Positions 20,362-30,390 of a stretch of DNA of 31,498 bases are shown piece after piece. The translations under genes were made by a program, and so were the position numbers. Within the stretch, counting starts at the first letter, position 1. Every line of letters begins with the position of its first letter. The notes beneath the pieces are model-generated. The model ran no database searches, had not been told where the DNA came from, and worked only from the letters and a program-made list of their open reading frames with translations. This DNA is from Tubiluchus corallicola (Eukaryota; Priapulida; Priapulimorpha; Priapulimorphida; Tubiluchidae). The stretch covers positions 1-31,498 of the forward strand of contig JAQGDQ010001636.1 of the NCBI GenBank assembly GCA_030141605.1. The letters run 5' to 3'.

Positions 20362-20630
20362 CTGTCAACAGAGTAGCATTCTATCAAAATGTGCTTAGCC
20401 ATTTTTTTAAACAATCAGGCAGGGTTATTTTGCAGGTTAATAAGATTCTCCACAAGAGAGTTGACATTATGAAATTTCTAAATGCAGGCGTAAGTAGTAA
20501 ATTTAGGGTTTAAAAGAGTTTGGACAGGCCCTATTTCAAGGGGGGAAGTGGGGATACTTCCCCGGGGCCTCACCCTCCAGGGGGCCTCGTACCGAGGTAA
20601 CTTCTTTCCTTTATGCTAACATACTGCCTC

Positions 20631-20672
<42 letters not shown>

Positions 20673-21689
20673 ACTCTCTCTCTTGTCGCACGCACGCCGT
20701 TTGCCAGTATTGACAAGTATTAAGGACTGGTCTTGAGAATAAAGCAGTTTTTCTTTCAATTGCTCTTTCCTTTAACAACTGTATAACTCCATATTTTCTC
20801 TTCGAAAATGCTTCTCCGGCGTTCTAGCAGTTCAAAAATTTTCTGGGCGCCAACCCCGAGGGGGCCTCACACGCCCCACTTCCCCGGGCCTCGCTTACGC
20901 TGAAATAGGCCCTGAGTTTGGAGTCAACAGTTTTAGAATGCTTACAAGAAATAACGCTTTCATTGGTCTAGCAGACTCACTGTTGAAAATCTATTAGTCA
21001 GAGGTTGTATGTAAGTTGTATCTATATTGTAATGGTAAGTATGTTTAAATTTGGTACCAGGAATGTCTAATCAGCTTAATAATTGCATCTTACTTTTGTA
21101 TTTGTACATATACCTGCAGAGGATTATGTGAAATGTCAAGAGTTTCTAGAGCCTTCAGGTGACTGAATGCTTGCGACGATAACGTCGTCAGATTGTTGCT
21201 GTTCAAGCTCAGGCTGCTCAAGTGGGATAATCCGTCGAAACTGTCTGGCAAAATTACCGATATGCGATTCATATCTAGGTGGAGAACCTGGAATAGTCCA
21301 GAAAGGCAGATGATTTAATTCCAGAAATTTGATATTTATGAATACACTCGTATGTAATTACAGTTAATTACGTTAATACGTTTGTGATACAGTACAGTCG
21401 ACCCTCGTTAAACCGGACCCTGTTAGCCCGGATATCGGATAAGATGGACGTCATCCGTGGTCAGGAAACTGACCGATTTCCGTCCGAGTCGGAGCGCTAA
21501 ACACAACACGGCCTACCAACTGTACAATAATTTCTTTATCCTCACAGGTTAACTATTTTAAAGTAATATACAGTATAGTATGTAGTGCAATGTATATATG
21601 CCTTATTAAGGTGATTATTCCTGTATAATATAGACCACATATAGGCATATCGGATAAATCGGACAATCGGGTAAACCGGACCCACCACC
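20347..21689 (-). repeat. Right arm of 1.35-kb inverted repeat
   Basis: Inverted counterpart of 17139-18502. In minus-strand order it holds the element end, LRR exon 21287-21114, its donor, an intron with the GA tract, the acceptor and 15 bp of the last exon. It is 21 bp shorter than the left arm, partly because of the GA tract. Confidence 0.93.
21114..21287 (-). CDS. LRR exon 5 of the minus-strand LRR gene, 58 codons
   Basis: Acceptor ATTCCAG ahead of 21287, donor CTGCAG|GTATAT after 21114, phase 0-0. Joins in frame to exon 22890 upstream (CTNLK then VLHLDMNRIS), giving an uninterrupted LRR consensus. The natural next exon (starting VIEKG) is intact only on the opposite strand. Failing to splice here would add VYVQIQK and a stop at 21092-21090. 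It is the inverted twin of 17541-17714. Confidence 0.88.
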
Positions 21690-21721
21690 CCCCCAATTAG
21701 TCCGTTATAACGAGGGTTGAC
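21395..21721. mobile_element. TA-flanked inverted-repeat DNA element, about 327 bp (pogo/Tc1-like ends)
   Basis: The left end CAGTCGACCCTCGTTAAACC follows TA; the right end, reverse-complemented, reads GTCAACCCTCGTTATAACGG. The ends match over about 20 bp with differences. The TA flank and CAGT start suggest a non-autonomous pogo/Tc1-mariner relative. It spans the outer boundary of the right inverted-repeat arm. Confidence 0.5.
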
Positions 21722-22138
21722 AACATACCACATAATTTTCACACATTGATTATACATTTTCAGCGGTTAAAATCTAAACACGAGGAAGACTCAGATTTTT
21801 AGAGGAAGTATATAATTGTTATTTTGTATTTAACATTATGCGTGACAAGAATGTATTATAATGACTAGATTTGGCAACTTGATCCTTGGTTCAGTCAGTC
21901 AAACCTGACGAATGAGATGCGTAAATGAATGCTCATTTGAAAAACACGTGAGGCGAGTTTGTCAAATAAAGTAATAACTCCATTGTTGAAAAGGAGCCAA
22001 TTTTGAAAAATGTGCGTAATGGTAGCAGTTGCTCCCCTTGTTCCCCTGTTAGCTACGCCCGTTGTCGTAAGGCAATAAGTCGTTTCACAGTTTCTTTGTG
22101 TGCACGCGCAGCTGCTGCAGGTCGAAGGTTAAGTGTCC
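21722..22138. other. Intron of the minus-strand LRR gene, no feature seen
   Basis: Lies between LRR exons 4 and 5; no recognisable repeat or exon. Confidence 0.5.
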
Positions 22139-22745
22139 GTAACAATGTGCCTACAACCGTCATGTAACGTGTGGGTACAGCAAAGCCGTCTGCGTCATCA
22201 GTTCAGTAACTTCCGTTGTTTTGCGTAGACTTTACTTAATTATGCATTATTCTGTGCATAGCAGGATCTTTCTTGCGAACGAGAAAAAGTGAACTAGGTA
22301 AGGTTCTAGCTAGCTCTTAAAACTGTTGCTATTACTGTAACAATGTGCCTTGACTACAACCGTCATGTAACATGTGGGTACAGCAAAGCCGTCTGCCTCA
22401 TCAGTTCAGTAACTTCCGTTGTTTTGCGTAGACTTTACTTAATTATGCATTATTCTGTGCATAGCAGGATCTTTCTTGCGAACGAGAAAAAGTGAACTAG
22501 GTAAGGTTTTAGCTAGCTCTTAAAACTGTTGCTATTACTGTAACAATGTGCCTTGACTACAACCGTCATGTAACATGTGGGTACAGCAAAGCCGTCTGCC
22601 TCATCAGTTCAGTAACTTCCGTTGTTTTGCGTAGACTTGACTTAATTATGCATTATTCTGTGCATAGCAGGATCTTTCTTGCGAACAAGAAAAAGTGAAC
22701 TAGGTAAGGTTCTAGCTAGCTCTTAAAACTATTGCTATAACAGCA
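22139..22745. repeat. 203-bp direct tandem repeat, three copies
   Basis: GTAACAATGTGCC starts copies at 22139, 22337 and 22540. Copies 2 and 3 are 203 bp apart; copy 1 lacks TTGAC and is 198 bp. They differ at only a few bases. A diverged single inverted copy, with its flank to about 22860, is at 29620-30390. Confidence 0.92.
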
Positions 22746-22889
22746 GCAGCATGGGCTGCCAGGCGTTGTCAAGTGTACACAAATGTGTTGTCTGGTACAG
22801 TTAACCTTTGACCTTTTCACAATCATCGGCAATCGCTGGAACCGTGAAAAGGCTCATTTGTATTCGTGAAGTAACGAAAGCTTTCATAC

Positions 22890-23022
22890 CTTTAAGTTAG
22901 TGCAGTTACGAAACGTCCCTTCTCTCAGTTGATTGATCTGGTTTCGCTGTATCATCAGTGAATCCAGCATCCTTGGCAACCCGGCTGGGATTTCAGTCAG
23001 TTTGTTGTCGTTGAGCCAAATC
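22890..23022 (-). CDS. LRR exon 4 of the minus-strand LRR gene
   Basis: Acceptor GTTTATAG precedes 23022 and donor TTAAAG|GTATGA follows 22890. It starts in phase 2 (one base completes the split Arg codon from exon 3) and ends in phase 0. Reads IWLNDNKLTEIPAGLP then L-M-I-Q-R-N-Q-I and REGTF. The join across the exon 3 boundary (YLHR-IWLNDN) restores an LRR, which strongly supports the gene model. It is too short to appear as a long ORF. Confidence 0.87.
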
Positions 23023-23091
23023 CTATAAACATGTTTGTTTGTATGTGTAAATTTTTGCCTTTTTCTAATACTTACAAAATTGCTAGTTGTA

Positions 23092-23530
23092 GGGATGAGA
23101 ATTTTCCGCGAATACCCGGAATTCCGAGTTTTTTGAAGACCGGTAGTGCCATTTTTGTAAATCGCGTAAATTCGCTGAGAACATTTTTACGGACCCAGTA
23201 GGTTATTTCACAAGCTGACCGCTAGTTGGCAGGCCGTCACTTTGTTTACATCACGTACATCAGTTTAACCACGTGCATATCTCTATGTGTAAAAATATAG
23301 AATCAAATGTGCAGAGTTATTTGAGTCAATTGCAGACAGTTTTATATACTTTTGCATAGGAGCGGCCAGTACTTAGGCGTTTTTGATACAATTAGGTATC
23401 GTGTATCCTTGATAGTTGGGTATTTTAAATCAACATTTAAATTTTTGGTGCTTTCGACTTTGAAGCATCATAATGTAGTTTTAACTATGCCGACTTATGG
23501 ACGATTTTGGTTTGCAAGCCACACATTTAG
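23092..23530 (+). repeat. Dispersed element family B, copy 1
   Basis: Starts AGGGATGAGAATTTTCCGCG and is collinear with 29699-30050 for about 330 bp (including GGAGCGGCCAGTACTTAGG). It continues with a stretch (GAAGCATCA...GCCGACTTATGGA...GCAAGCC) found separately at 30955-31040. An 85-codon frame here is not conserved between copies and is not called as a gene. Confidence 0.75.
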
Positions 23531-23922
23531 TGAGACAGAAGATGAGCTTCATAATTGGATTGAACACCTCTGTACAGCAATTAAAATGGTGAATTGGTTA
23601 CTATTATAGTTTTGTATGTTGCTTTCTATGAACTGATTAAGCCTGTATACGAACTATACAACTTTAACAATGGTCCTTGCTAAAACACAGTGCAAAGATA
23701 GTTATGCGTGCGACACGAGGCTAGTTATTAAGGCCAGTGTGAACCTGACTTAATAAATCTTAATTTTGTAGCGAAGGTGGCTCCATCTAGCTAGAAAGTT
23801 TAAAGTGTGGGCACTGACCTAGTTACGTTGGTCATTATGCTGTTCTGTTGAATAAGTGAACATGTGTCTTATACAAGCTAGCGAAATTTTTCATTTAGAT
23901 AAATGCCGCAACGATAAATAAA
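23531..23922. other. Intron of the minus-strand LRR gene, no feature seen
   Basis: Between the family B element and the hairpin; nothing recognised. Confidence 0.4.
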
Positions 23923-23999
23923 TGTTAGTGTCTCTGAGAAGCATTTATGACAACTGAGACTTTTGAAGAAGTCATAAATGCCTCTCAGAGACACTAACA
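23923..23999. repeat. Long perfect-stem hairpin (29-bp arms, 19-base loop)
   Basis: Arm 23923-23951 (TGTTAGTGTCTCTGAGA...) is repeated in inverse at 23971-23999 with one mismatch in 29. As minus-strand RNA, the strand of the host gene, that mismatch is a G-U wobble, so the stem is unbroken. It could be a microRNA-like precursor or the two ends of a tiny inverted-repeat element. Located in an intron of the LRR gene. Confidence 0.85.
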
Positions 24000-24141
24000 C
24001 TAGTTATTATAAAGATATTCAGATGTATATTCAACTTTTGTGTGGTACATTTGTTTATATTAGAAAACTAGGCTTGTAAATAATATCGGTGGAATAACAT
24101 TTTCTCAATGCCAGTTACTTTCCCTTTGTTTTTCTATAACT

Positions 24142-26024
24142 CAGCTTGAGCAGTAACTGCTAAACATGCCAGCATAAACTAACTCAGCTTCAGCAGTAAC
24201 TGCTAAACATGCCAGCATAAACTAACTCAGCTTCAGCAGTAACTGCTAAACATGCCAGCATAAACTAACTCAGCTTGAGCAGTAACTGCTAAACATGCCA
24301 GCATAAACTAACTCAACTTCAGCAGTAACTGCTAAACATGCCAGCATAAACTAACTCAGCTTCAGCAGTAACTGCTAAACATGCCAGCATAAACTAACTC
24401 AGCTTGAGCAGTAACTGCTAAACATGCCAGCATAAACTAACTCAGCTTCAGCAGTAACTGCTAAACATGCCAGCATAAACTAACTCAGCTTCAGCAGTAA
24501 CTGCTAAACATGCCAGCATAAACTAACTCAGCTTGAGCAGTAACTGCTAAACGTGCCAGCATAAACTAACTCAGCTTGAGCAGTAACTGCTAAACATGCC
24601 AGCTTAAACTAACTCAGCTTGAGCAGTAACTGCTAAACATGCCAGCATAAACTAACTCAGCTTCAGCAGTAACTGCTAAACATGCCAGCATAAACTAACT
24701 CAGCTTGAGCAGTAACTGCTAAACATGCCAGCTTAAACTAACTCAGCTTGAGCAGTAACTGCTAAACATGCCAGCATAAACTAACTCAGCTTCAGCAGTA
24801 ACTGCTAAACATGCCAGCATAAACTAACTCAGCTTGAGCAGTAACTGCTAAACATGCCAGCATAAACTAACTCAACTTCAGCAGTAACTGCTAAACATGC
24901 CAGCATAAACTAACTCAACTTCAGCAGTAACTGCTAAACATGCCAGCATAAACTAACTCAGCTTGAGCAGTAACTGCTAAACATGCCAGCATAAACTAAC
25001 TCAGCTTGAGCAGTAACTGCTAAACATGCCAGCATAAACTAACTCAGCTTGAGCAGTAACTGCTAAACATGCCAGCATAAACTAACTCAGCTTGAGCAGT
25101 AACTGCTAAACATGCCAGCATAAACTAACTCAGCTTGAGCAGTAACTGCTAAACATGCCAGCATAAACTAACTCAGCTTGAGCAGTAACTGCTAAACATG
25201 CCAGCATAAACTAACTCAGCTTGAGCAGTAACTGCTAAACATGCCAGCATAAACTAACTCAGCTTGAGCAGTAACTGCTAAACATGCCAGCATAAACTAA
25301 CTCAGCTTGAGCAGTAACTGCTAAACATGCCAGCATAAACTAACTCAGCTTGAGCAGTAACTGCTAAACATGCCAGCATAAACTAACTCAGCTTGAGCAG
25401 TAACTGCTAAACATGCCAGCATAAACTAACTCAGCTTGAGCAGTAACTGCTAAACATGCCAGCATAAACTAACTCAGCTTGAGCAGTAACTGCTAAACAT
25501 GCCAGCATAAACTAACTCAGCTTGAGCAGTAACTGCTAAACATGCCAGCATAAACTAACTCAGCTTGAGCAGTAACTGCTAAACATGCCAGCATAAACTA
25601 ACTCAGCTTGAGCAGTAACTGCTAAACATGCCAGCATAAACTAACTCAGCTTGAGCAGTAACTGCTAAACATGCCAGCATAAACTAACTCAGCTTGAGCA
25701 GTAACTGCTAAACATGCCAGCATAAACTAACTCAGCTTGAGCAGTAACTGCTAAACATGCCAGCATAAACTAACTCAGCTTGAGCAGTAACTGCTAAACA
25801 TGCCAGCATAAACTAACTCAGCTTGAGCAGTAACTGCTAAACATGCCAGCATAAACTAACTCAGCTTGAGCAGTAACTGCTAAACATGCCAGCATAAACT
25901 AACTCAGCTTGAGCAGTAACTGCTAAACATGCCAGCATAAACTAACTCAGCTTGAGCAGTAACTGCTAAACATGCCAGCATAAACTAACTCAGCTTCAGC
26001 AGTAACTGCTAAACGTGCCAGCTT
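24142..26024. repeat. 43-bp tandem array, 44 copies, in an LRR intron
   Basis: Unit CAGCTTGAGCAGTAACTGCT plus 23 bp (AAACATGCCAGCATAAACTAACT). The first (24142) and last (25991) units are exactly 43 periods apart, with no net indel. Roughly the distal 24 units before 25990 look identical, while those at 24142-24950 carry CTTCAGC, CTCAAC and GCTTAA variants. The last partial unit ends 11 bp inside the intron from the donor of LRR exon 3. AGCAGTAACTGCT within each unit is a 13-bp palindrome. There are no unique spacers, so it is not CRISPR-like. Confidence 0.96.
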
Positions 26025-26035
26025 ATATGTAATAC

Positions 26036-26427
26036 CTGTGCAGGTAGACATTGTCCGCAAAGGCAAAATCTTCTATTTCAGTTATCAAGTTATTGCTGAG
26101 GGTTAGCATGCCAAGGTAGCTGTATCCAACCATGTCGGATTTTGCTATGCGGCTGATCTTATTCCTTTCCAGTCGCAAGTCTCTAACGTAGGGGGACACT
26201 TGCGGAAGCGTTGTGAGTCCGCATCCGGAGACGTCCGCGTATTGTAGAGAATGTCCTTGAAAGTCGATGTTCAGTTGTTCTATGTCGTTGTTCTTTAGGA
26301 CAAGATGGATGAGGTTGCGAAATCCCCGGAATGCCAGCGAAGAAATGTGACCGATGCTGTTGCTGCCGAGGTCTAGTAGCCGTAGCTTTTTCAAGCCGTA
26401 TTTCCCAAACGTAGAATGAGTAATTTC
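26036..26427 (-). CDS. LRR exon 3 of the minus-strand LRR gene
   Basis: Acceptor AATTTTTCAG precedes 26427; donor GCACAG|GTATTA follows 26036. The 392 nt give 130 codons plus two bases, so phase 0 in and phase 2 out. It contains about five LRRs (LRLLDLGSNSIGHISS, LIHLVLKNNDIEQL, LQYADVSGCGLTTL, LRLERNKISRI, LGMLTLSNNLITEIEDFAF). Joins in frame to exon 2 (KNNQIK then EITHSTFGKYGLKKL). The start is the acceptor, not the first Met-like codon. Confidence 0.9.
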
Positions 26428-27080
26428 CTGAAAAATTAGAGATATTGTGGTTACAGAAAACCTTACTGAGCACTCTCTTCAAACACAGGCAAATATAAAC
26501 CTCGTTTGTATAGAAGACTGAATGAATACAGATCTAAACACATTTACCAGTGACTATGCCTGATCCAGTGCACCTCACTCGTGTATAACTGAGCTATTTG
26601 CTTTTTCAGAGTTTGGCTCCTACCCTTAAACAATTCTGGCCTTAATCTCGACTATATCTCGGGCAGAACATTGCTGTAACTTAAGTTGACCCTATATCCA
26701 TCGCAGTGGCCTAGTGTAATTTCAGTAAAATCTGTGCAGTCGTTTCGTGGTCTGTAACGATCAAACAGACAAGTAGACATACTTGGCTTGCTTAACAGCA
26801 TGAATCCTTGATAACGAGACAGATTATAGAACTTCACAAATATTTACATGAAGTAGTCGCTGCCTTCGAGTGAAACTATTTGAGAAAATGAAAAACAGTT
26901 CTGTTTGAGAATGACAGAGGCGAAAATGTTTTTATAACCAAGTGTATGGATCTTTTTGTCCAACTGCAACAATCTTCAAATAATATGTACGTATAATATG
27001 TACGTACTTCAATTAGTATAGAAAATGATAATCATTTTTAGTTTCGTCGCCTGATGACTGACATTCCGTCTTGATTTTAC
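26428..27080. other. Intron of the minus-strand LRR gene, no feature seen
   Basis: A 61-codon frame at 26652-26837 has no LRR character and no splice support. Confidence 0.45.
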
Positions 27081-27305
27081 CTTGATCTGGTTGTTCTTGA
27101 GGATCAAATTTCTCAGCTGTAACGTTGACGTAAAAACGCCGCCGATGTCATCTATGTAATTAGCAGCTAAGTTTAGGTAGCCGATACTGTCCAGTCCGCG
27201 TAGCATACGTAAGGACACGTTGTGCAGTCGATTGAAACTCATGTCCAGCACTCGGAGCCCGCTCAGCCCCTGGAATGCGTCGTCTTCGATTGTTTCTATA
27301 TTATT
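27081..27305 (-). CDS. LRR exon 2 of the minus-strand LRR gene, 75 codons
   Basis: Acceptor GATTTTTTTCAG precedes 27305; donor ATCAAG|GTAAAA follows 27081; phase 0-0. Three LRRs: NNIETIEDDAFQGL, LRVLDMSFNRLHNV, and IGYLNLAANYIDDI...LRNLILKNNQIK. Together with exon 1 (LTVLKLPE) the first repeat is completed across the junction. Confidence 0.9.
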
Positions 27306-27390
27306 CTGAAAAAAATCTTGAGTGTTCAAGTGTTAGCTTTAGATAGTGTTCTTAGTTTTTGGTAAGTGAGCAGCGTTTCTCTCACATTCA

Positions 27391-28218
27391 GGTGAGCCTA
27401 GATAATCCTAGTGAAGCCTAGATAATCTTCGTGAAGCCTAGATGAGCCTAGTGAAGCCTCGTGAAGCCTAGATGAGCCTAGTGAAGCCTAAATGAGCCTA
27501 GTGAAGTCTAGATGAGCCTAGTGAAGCCTAGATAAGCCTAGTGAAGCCTAGATAATCCTAGTGAAGCCTAGATAATCCTCGTGAAGCCTAGATGAGCCTA
27601 GTGAAGCCTAGTGAAGCCTAGATAAGCCTAGTGAAGCCTAGATAATCCTCGTGAAGCCTAGTGAAGCCTAGATAATCCTCGTGAAGCCTAGATGAGCCTA
27701 GTGAAGCCTAGATGAGCCTAGTGAAGCCTAGATGAGCCTAGTGAAACCTAGATAAGCCTAGTGAAGCCTAGATGAGCCTAGTGAAGCCTAGATGAGCCTA
27801 GTGAAGCCTAGATGAGCCTAGTGAAGCCTAGATAATCCTCGTGAAGCCTAGATGAGCCTAGTCAAGCCTAGTCAAGCCTAGATGAGCCTAGTGAAGCCTA
27901 GATGAGCCTAGTGAAGCCTAGATGAGCCTAGTGAAGCTTAGATAAGCCTAGTGAAGCCTAGATAATCCTCGTGAAGCCTAGATGAGTCTAGTGAAGCCCA
28001 GATGAGCCTAGTGAAGCCTAGATAAACCTAGTGAAGCCTAGATGAGCCTAGTGAAGCCCAGATGAGCCTAGTGAAGCCTAGTGAAGCCTAGATAATCCTC
28101 GTGAAGCCTAGATGAGCCTAGTGAAGCCTAGATAATCCTCGTAAAGCGTAGATGAGCCTAGTGAAGCCTAGATAAGCCTAGTGAAGCCTAAATGAGCCTA
28201 GTGAAGCGTAGATAAGCC
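27391..28218. repeat. 10/20-bp minisatellite, about 83 decamers, in an LRR intron
   Basis: Alternates GTGAAGCCTA with GATGAGCCTA, GATAAGCCTA or GATAATCCT(C/A). The decamer register is kept without indel for about 830 bp. It starts 86 bp upstream (minus-strand sense) of the exon 2 acceptor. Confidence 0.95.
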
Positions 28219-28534
28219 ACTGGGTGTTTAGCAATAGTTGTTACAACAGCGTTATGTAGTTGCTCATCCTGATAACAAAAGTAAAATGATTGCAAAAGCA
28301 TGAAATTGACAGAGCAAACTTGGTCACTGATTGGCTCAAAGTTCTTCTCTTTAGCCCAGTGAGTTTAATATAGATCTTATGTTGGAACTGGAGTATTGAT
28401 CAATGAAGAATGGTGTTGTACTTGTGTCAGTTGTTCAGGCATTCGTTCAAGGACAACAGGATAATGTTTCACGTCATTGCCACTTTGAGGTACGGTAAAA
28501 AGTGCCTGTAATAATGCCACATGATAATGAAACG
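28219..28534. other. Intron of the minus-strand LRR gene, no feature seen
   Basis: Between the decamer array and the family A repeat; nothing recognised. Confidence 0.4.
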
Positions 28535-28870
28535 GTCAGTTAAAAACTTAACTAACTTTGGCTGATGACATCACAATTGAACATAATTTTCAACAGCACA
28601 AACATTCCAAAAGTGTGTTTCACATGTTTTCGAAAGTAAAAATTGAAGTAGGGTGCTAATGTACAACACTCTGTGATATGCAAAAAATGGCATATTTTAA
28701 GTTTAAAAACCATATTTCAAGGCTGCCACTGTGCTCATACATTAGCTCTCGAACACGTGCACTACGTCACAACTGAACACCTTTTAACTGGTCGAACATG
28801 TGCACTACGTCACAACTGAACACCTTTTAACAGGTCGTTCTTGAAAAATAGTACATTCCCTTTCAATGTA
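28535..28870 (+). repeat. Dispersed repeat family A, copy 4, with internal 43-bp duplication
   Basis: Shares GATGACATCACAA(T/A)...ACATAATTTTCAACAGC...CATTCCA and later the CAAGTCATTTTTGAAAAA-type region with the copy at 3420-3900. A 43-bp segment starting TCGAACACGTGCACTACGTC at 28749 is directly repeated at 28792. Confidence 0.65.
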
Positions 28871-29034
28871 TTATAAAGTAAATTGTTTTGAGTTATAGTT
28901 TAAGGCGGGGTCTGGTTTTGCTTTAAAGCCGATTCCCAAAACCAGTGGGCAATGCTTTAGAAGTAGGAGTGCGAGGAATGGCAATGCAGTATTACAAAAT
29001 AATATATGTAACATGACTGCTAAACTACACACTG

Positions 29035-29290
29035 AGGACCAGAGTGTCCTGCACTGATCACTAAGATTTAGACAGTGGCTAGAAGTGAAATCTAGCCAGT
29101 TTATATAGTTAGAGAACTATGCAAAAACTTGGCTTCACATATCCCATTACAGTAAAAATAGGGGAGATCCAGTGAGTATGCATATTCACTGGACCGAACA
29201 ATTGTACTAGGCGTGAGTTTAACTAGTAAAATGTAAAGTGATTAGTCAATAGATGGCAGCACCTAAAAATATACAGTTACAACTTTCACA
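29035..29290 (-). mobile_element. Degenerate LTR copy related to the solo LTR at 19936
   Basis: Read on the minus strand it starts TGTGAAAGTTGTAACTGTAT at 29290 and follows the 19936-20160 sequence closely (GGTGCTGCCATCTATTGACT, CACTGG, the TATA region), then becomes hard to align. The far end and target duplication were not found. Confidence 0.7.
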
Positions 29291-29328
29291 ATATTAGTTG
29301 AGAATTAGTTTTCCTGTTAAGCAATTAC

Positions 29329-29457
29329 CTCCGGCAGTTTGAGGACAGTGAGCTTTGTAAGACTTCGCAAGTTCGTCAATGCATCATGGCTGATGTTAAT
29401 CAGATTATACTTTGTCAAAAAGAGGCGTTTTGTCTCTGGAGGTAATCCTGGTGGAAT
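29329..29457 (-). CDS. LRR exon 1 (first visible) of the minus-strand LRR gene, 43 codons
   Basis: Acceptor TTTCATTTCAG precedes 29457; donor CCGGAG|GTAATT follows 29329; phase 0-0. Begins IPPGLPPETKRLFL, typical of the end of an LRR N-terminal cap leading into the first repeat, followed by YNLINISHDAL and LTKLTVLKLPE. The preceding exon, with signal peptide and cap cysteines, must lie beyond 29457 and was not found in the window. Confidence 0.83.
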
Positions 29458-29619
29458 CTGAAATGAAACTAATGAATTTTAAGTCACTTATTATTGGATT
29501 ACCTTTAATTAAATCCGTCCACTATCTGTATGCGATTGCGAATGGGTGGTACGGATCTGATTAAAAATTGTGGTTGGACGACACGTGTCGGTTTAAGATT
29601 TCTGTTGATATTCTGCTTG

Positions 29620-29698
29620 GATAAGCCTTTTCACAGTTCCGGCGATTGATGATGATCGTTAAAAGTCAAAGGTTGAGTGTAACCTGACAACGCACTTG
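29620..29698 (-). repeat. Inverted copy of the 22139-22860 repeat, first part
   Basis: The reverse complement matches 22785-22860 (CCTTTGAC..., CGGAACTGTGAAAAGG). It is interrupted by the element at 29699-30179 and resumes at 30180. Confidence 0.7.
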
Positions 29699-30179
29699 CA
29701 GGGAAGAGAATTTTCCGCGGATACGCGGAATTCCGAGTTTTTGGAAGACCAGTAGTGCCATTTTTGTGAATCGCGTAAATTCGTTGAGAAAATTTATACA
29801 GACCCAGTACATTATTTCACAAGCTGACCGCTAGGTGACAGGCCGTCACTTTGTTTGCATCACGTACATCAGTGTAACCATCTGTATATCTGTGTATATC
29901 TCTATATATAAAAATATAGAATCAATTGTGCGGAGTTATTTGAGGCAATTGCAGACAGTTTTTATAAACTTTTGCACAGGAGCGGCCAGTACTTAGGCGT
30001 TTTTGAGACAATTAGGTATCATGTATCCTTGATAGTTGGGTATTTTAAATTATGTATGAAACAAGGTAATTGGTATTTTAAGTCCAGTTAGAGGCTCTCT
30101 ATGGTCACAAAATTGCAATTTGTTGCTGCCTACAGCCTGTTTCAGAGTTTTTTTGCAATTTGTAATTCTCATCTCTGCA
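29699..30179. mobile_element. Family B inverted-repeat element, copy 2, nested insertion of about 480 bp
   Basis: Left end GCAGGGAAGAGAATT; right end, reverse-complemented, GCAGAGATGAGAATT. It is flanked by CACTTG and CATTTG, where the uninterrupted copy near 22785 has a single ACATTTGTG-type site. No transposase frame, so non-autonomous. CAG-starting ends are compatible with a hAT-like element but the duplication looks shorter than 8 bp. Confidence 0.65.
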
Positions 30180-30390
30180 TTTGTGTACACCTGACAACGT
30201 CTCACAGCCCATGCTATTGTAATAGTAACAATTTTAACAGCTAGCTAGAACCGGACCTAATTCATTTTTCTTTGGTCCTAAGCAAGATCCTGCTAGCAAA
30301 TCACACATAATTAAATAAATTCCACATGAGACAACTGAAGGTACTGAACTGATGCTTTACATTACCCACATGTGACGATTGTAATTTTTA
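30180..30390 (-). repeat. Inverted copy of the 22139-22860 repeat, second part
   Basis: The reverse complement aligns with 22540-22780 (GCTAGCTAGAACC, GATCCTGCTA, ACTGAACTGATG), with about a fifth of positions changed by eye. Only one unit of the 203-bp repeat is present here. Confidence 0.7.

Noticed and set aside
23352-23609. 85-codon plus-strand frame in the family B element
   Set aside because: The related copy near 29900-31040 does not preserve the frame, and no transposase motif is seen.
24142-26024. CRISPR-like regular array
   Set aside because: The 43-bp units are contiguous, with no unique spacers, in an animal gene intron.
24142-26024. Repeated CTAAC branch-point-like motif followed by CAG on the plus strand
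   Set aside because: CAG lies only a few bases after CTAAC with no pyrimidine tract, too close for splicing, and on the strand opposite the host gene.
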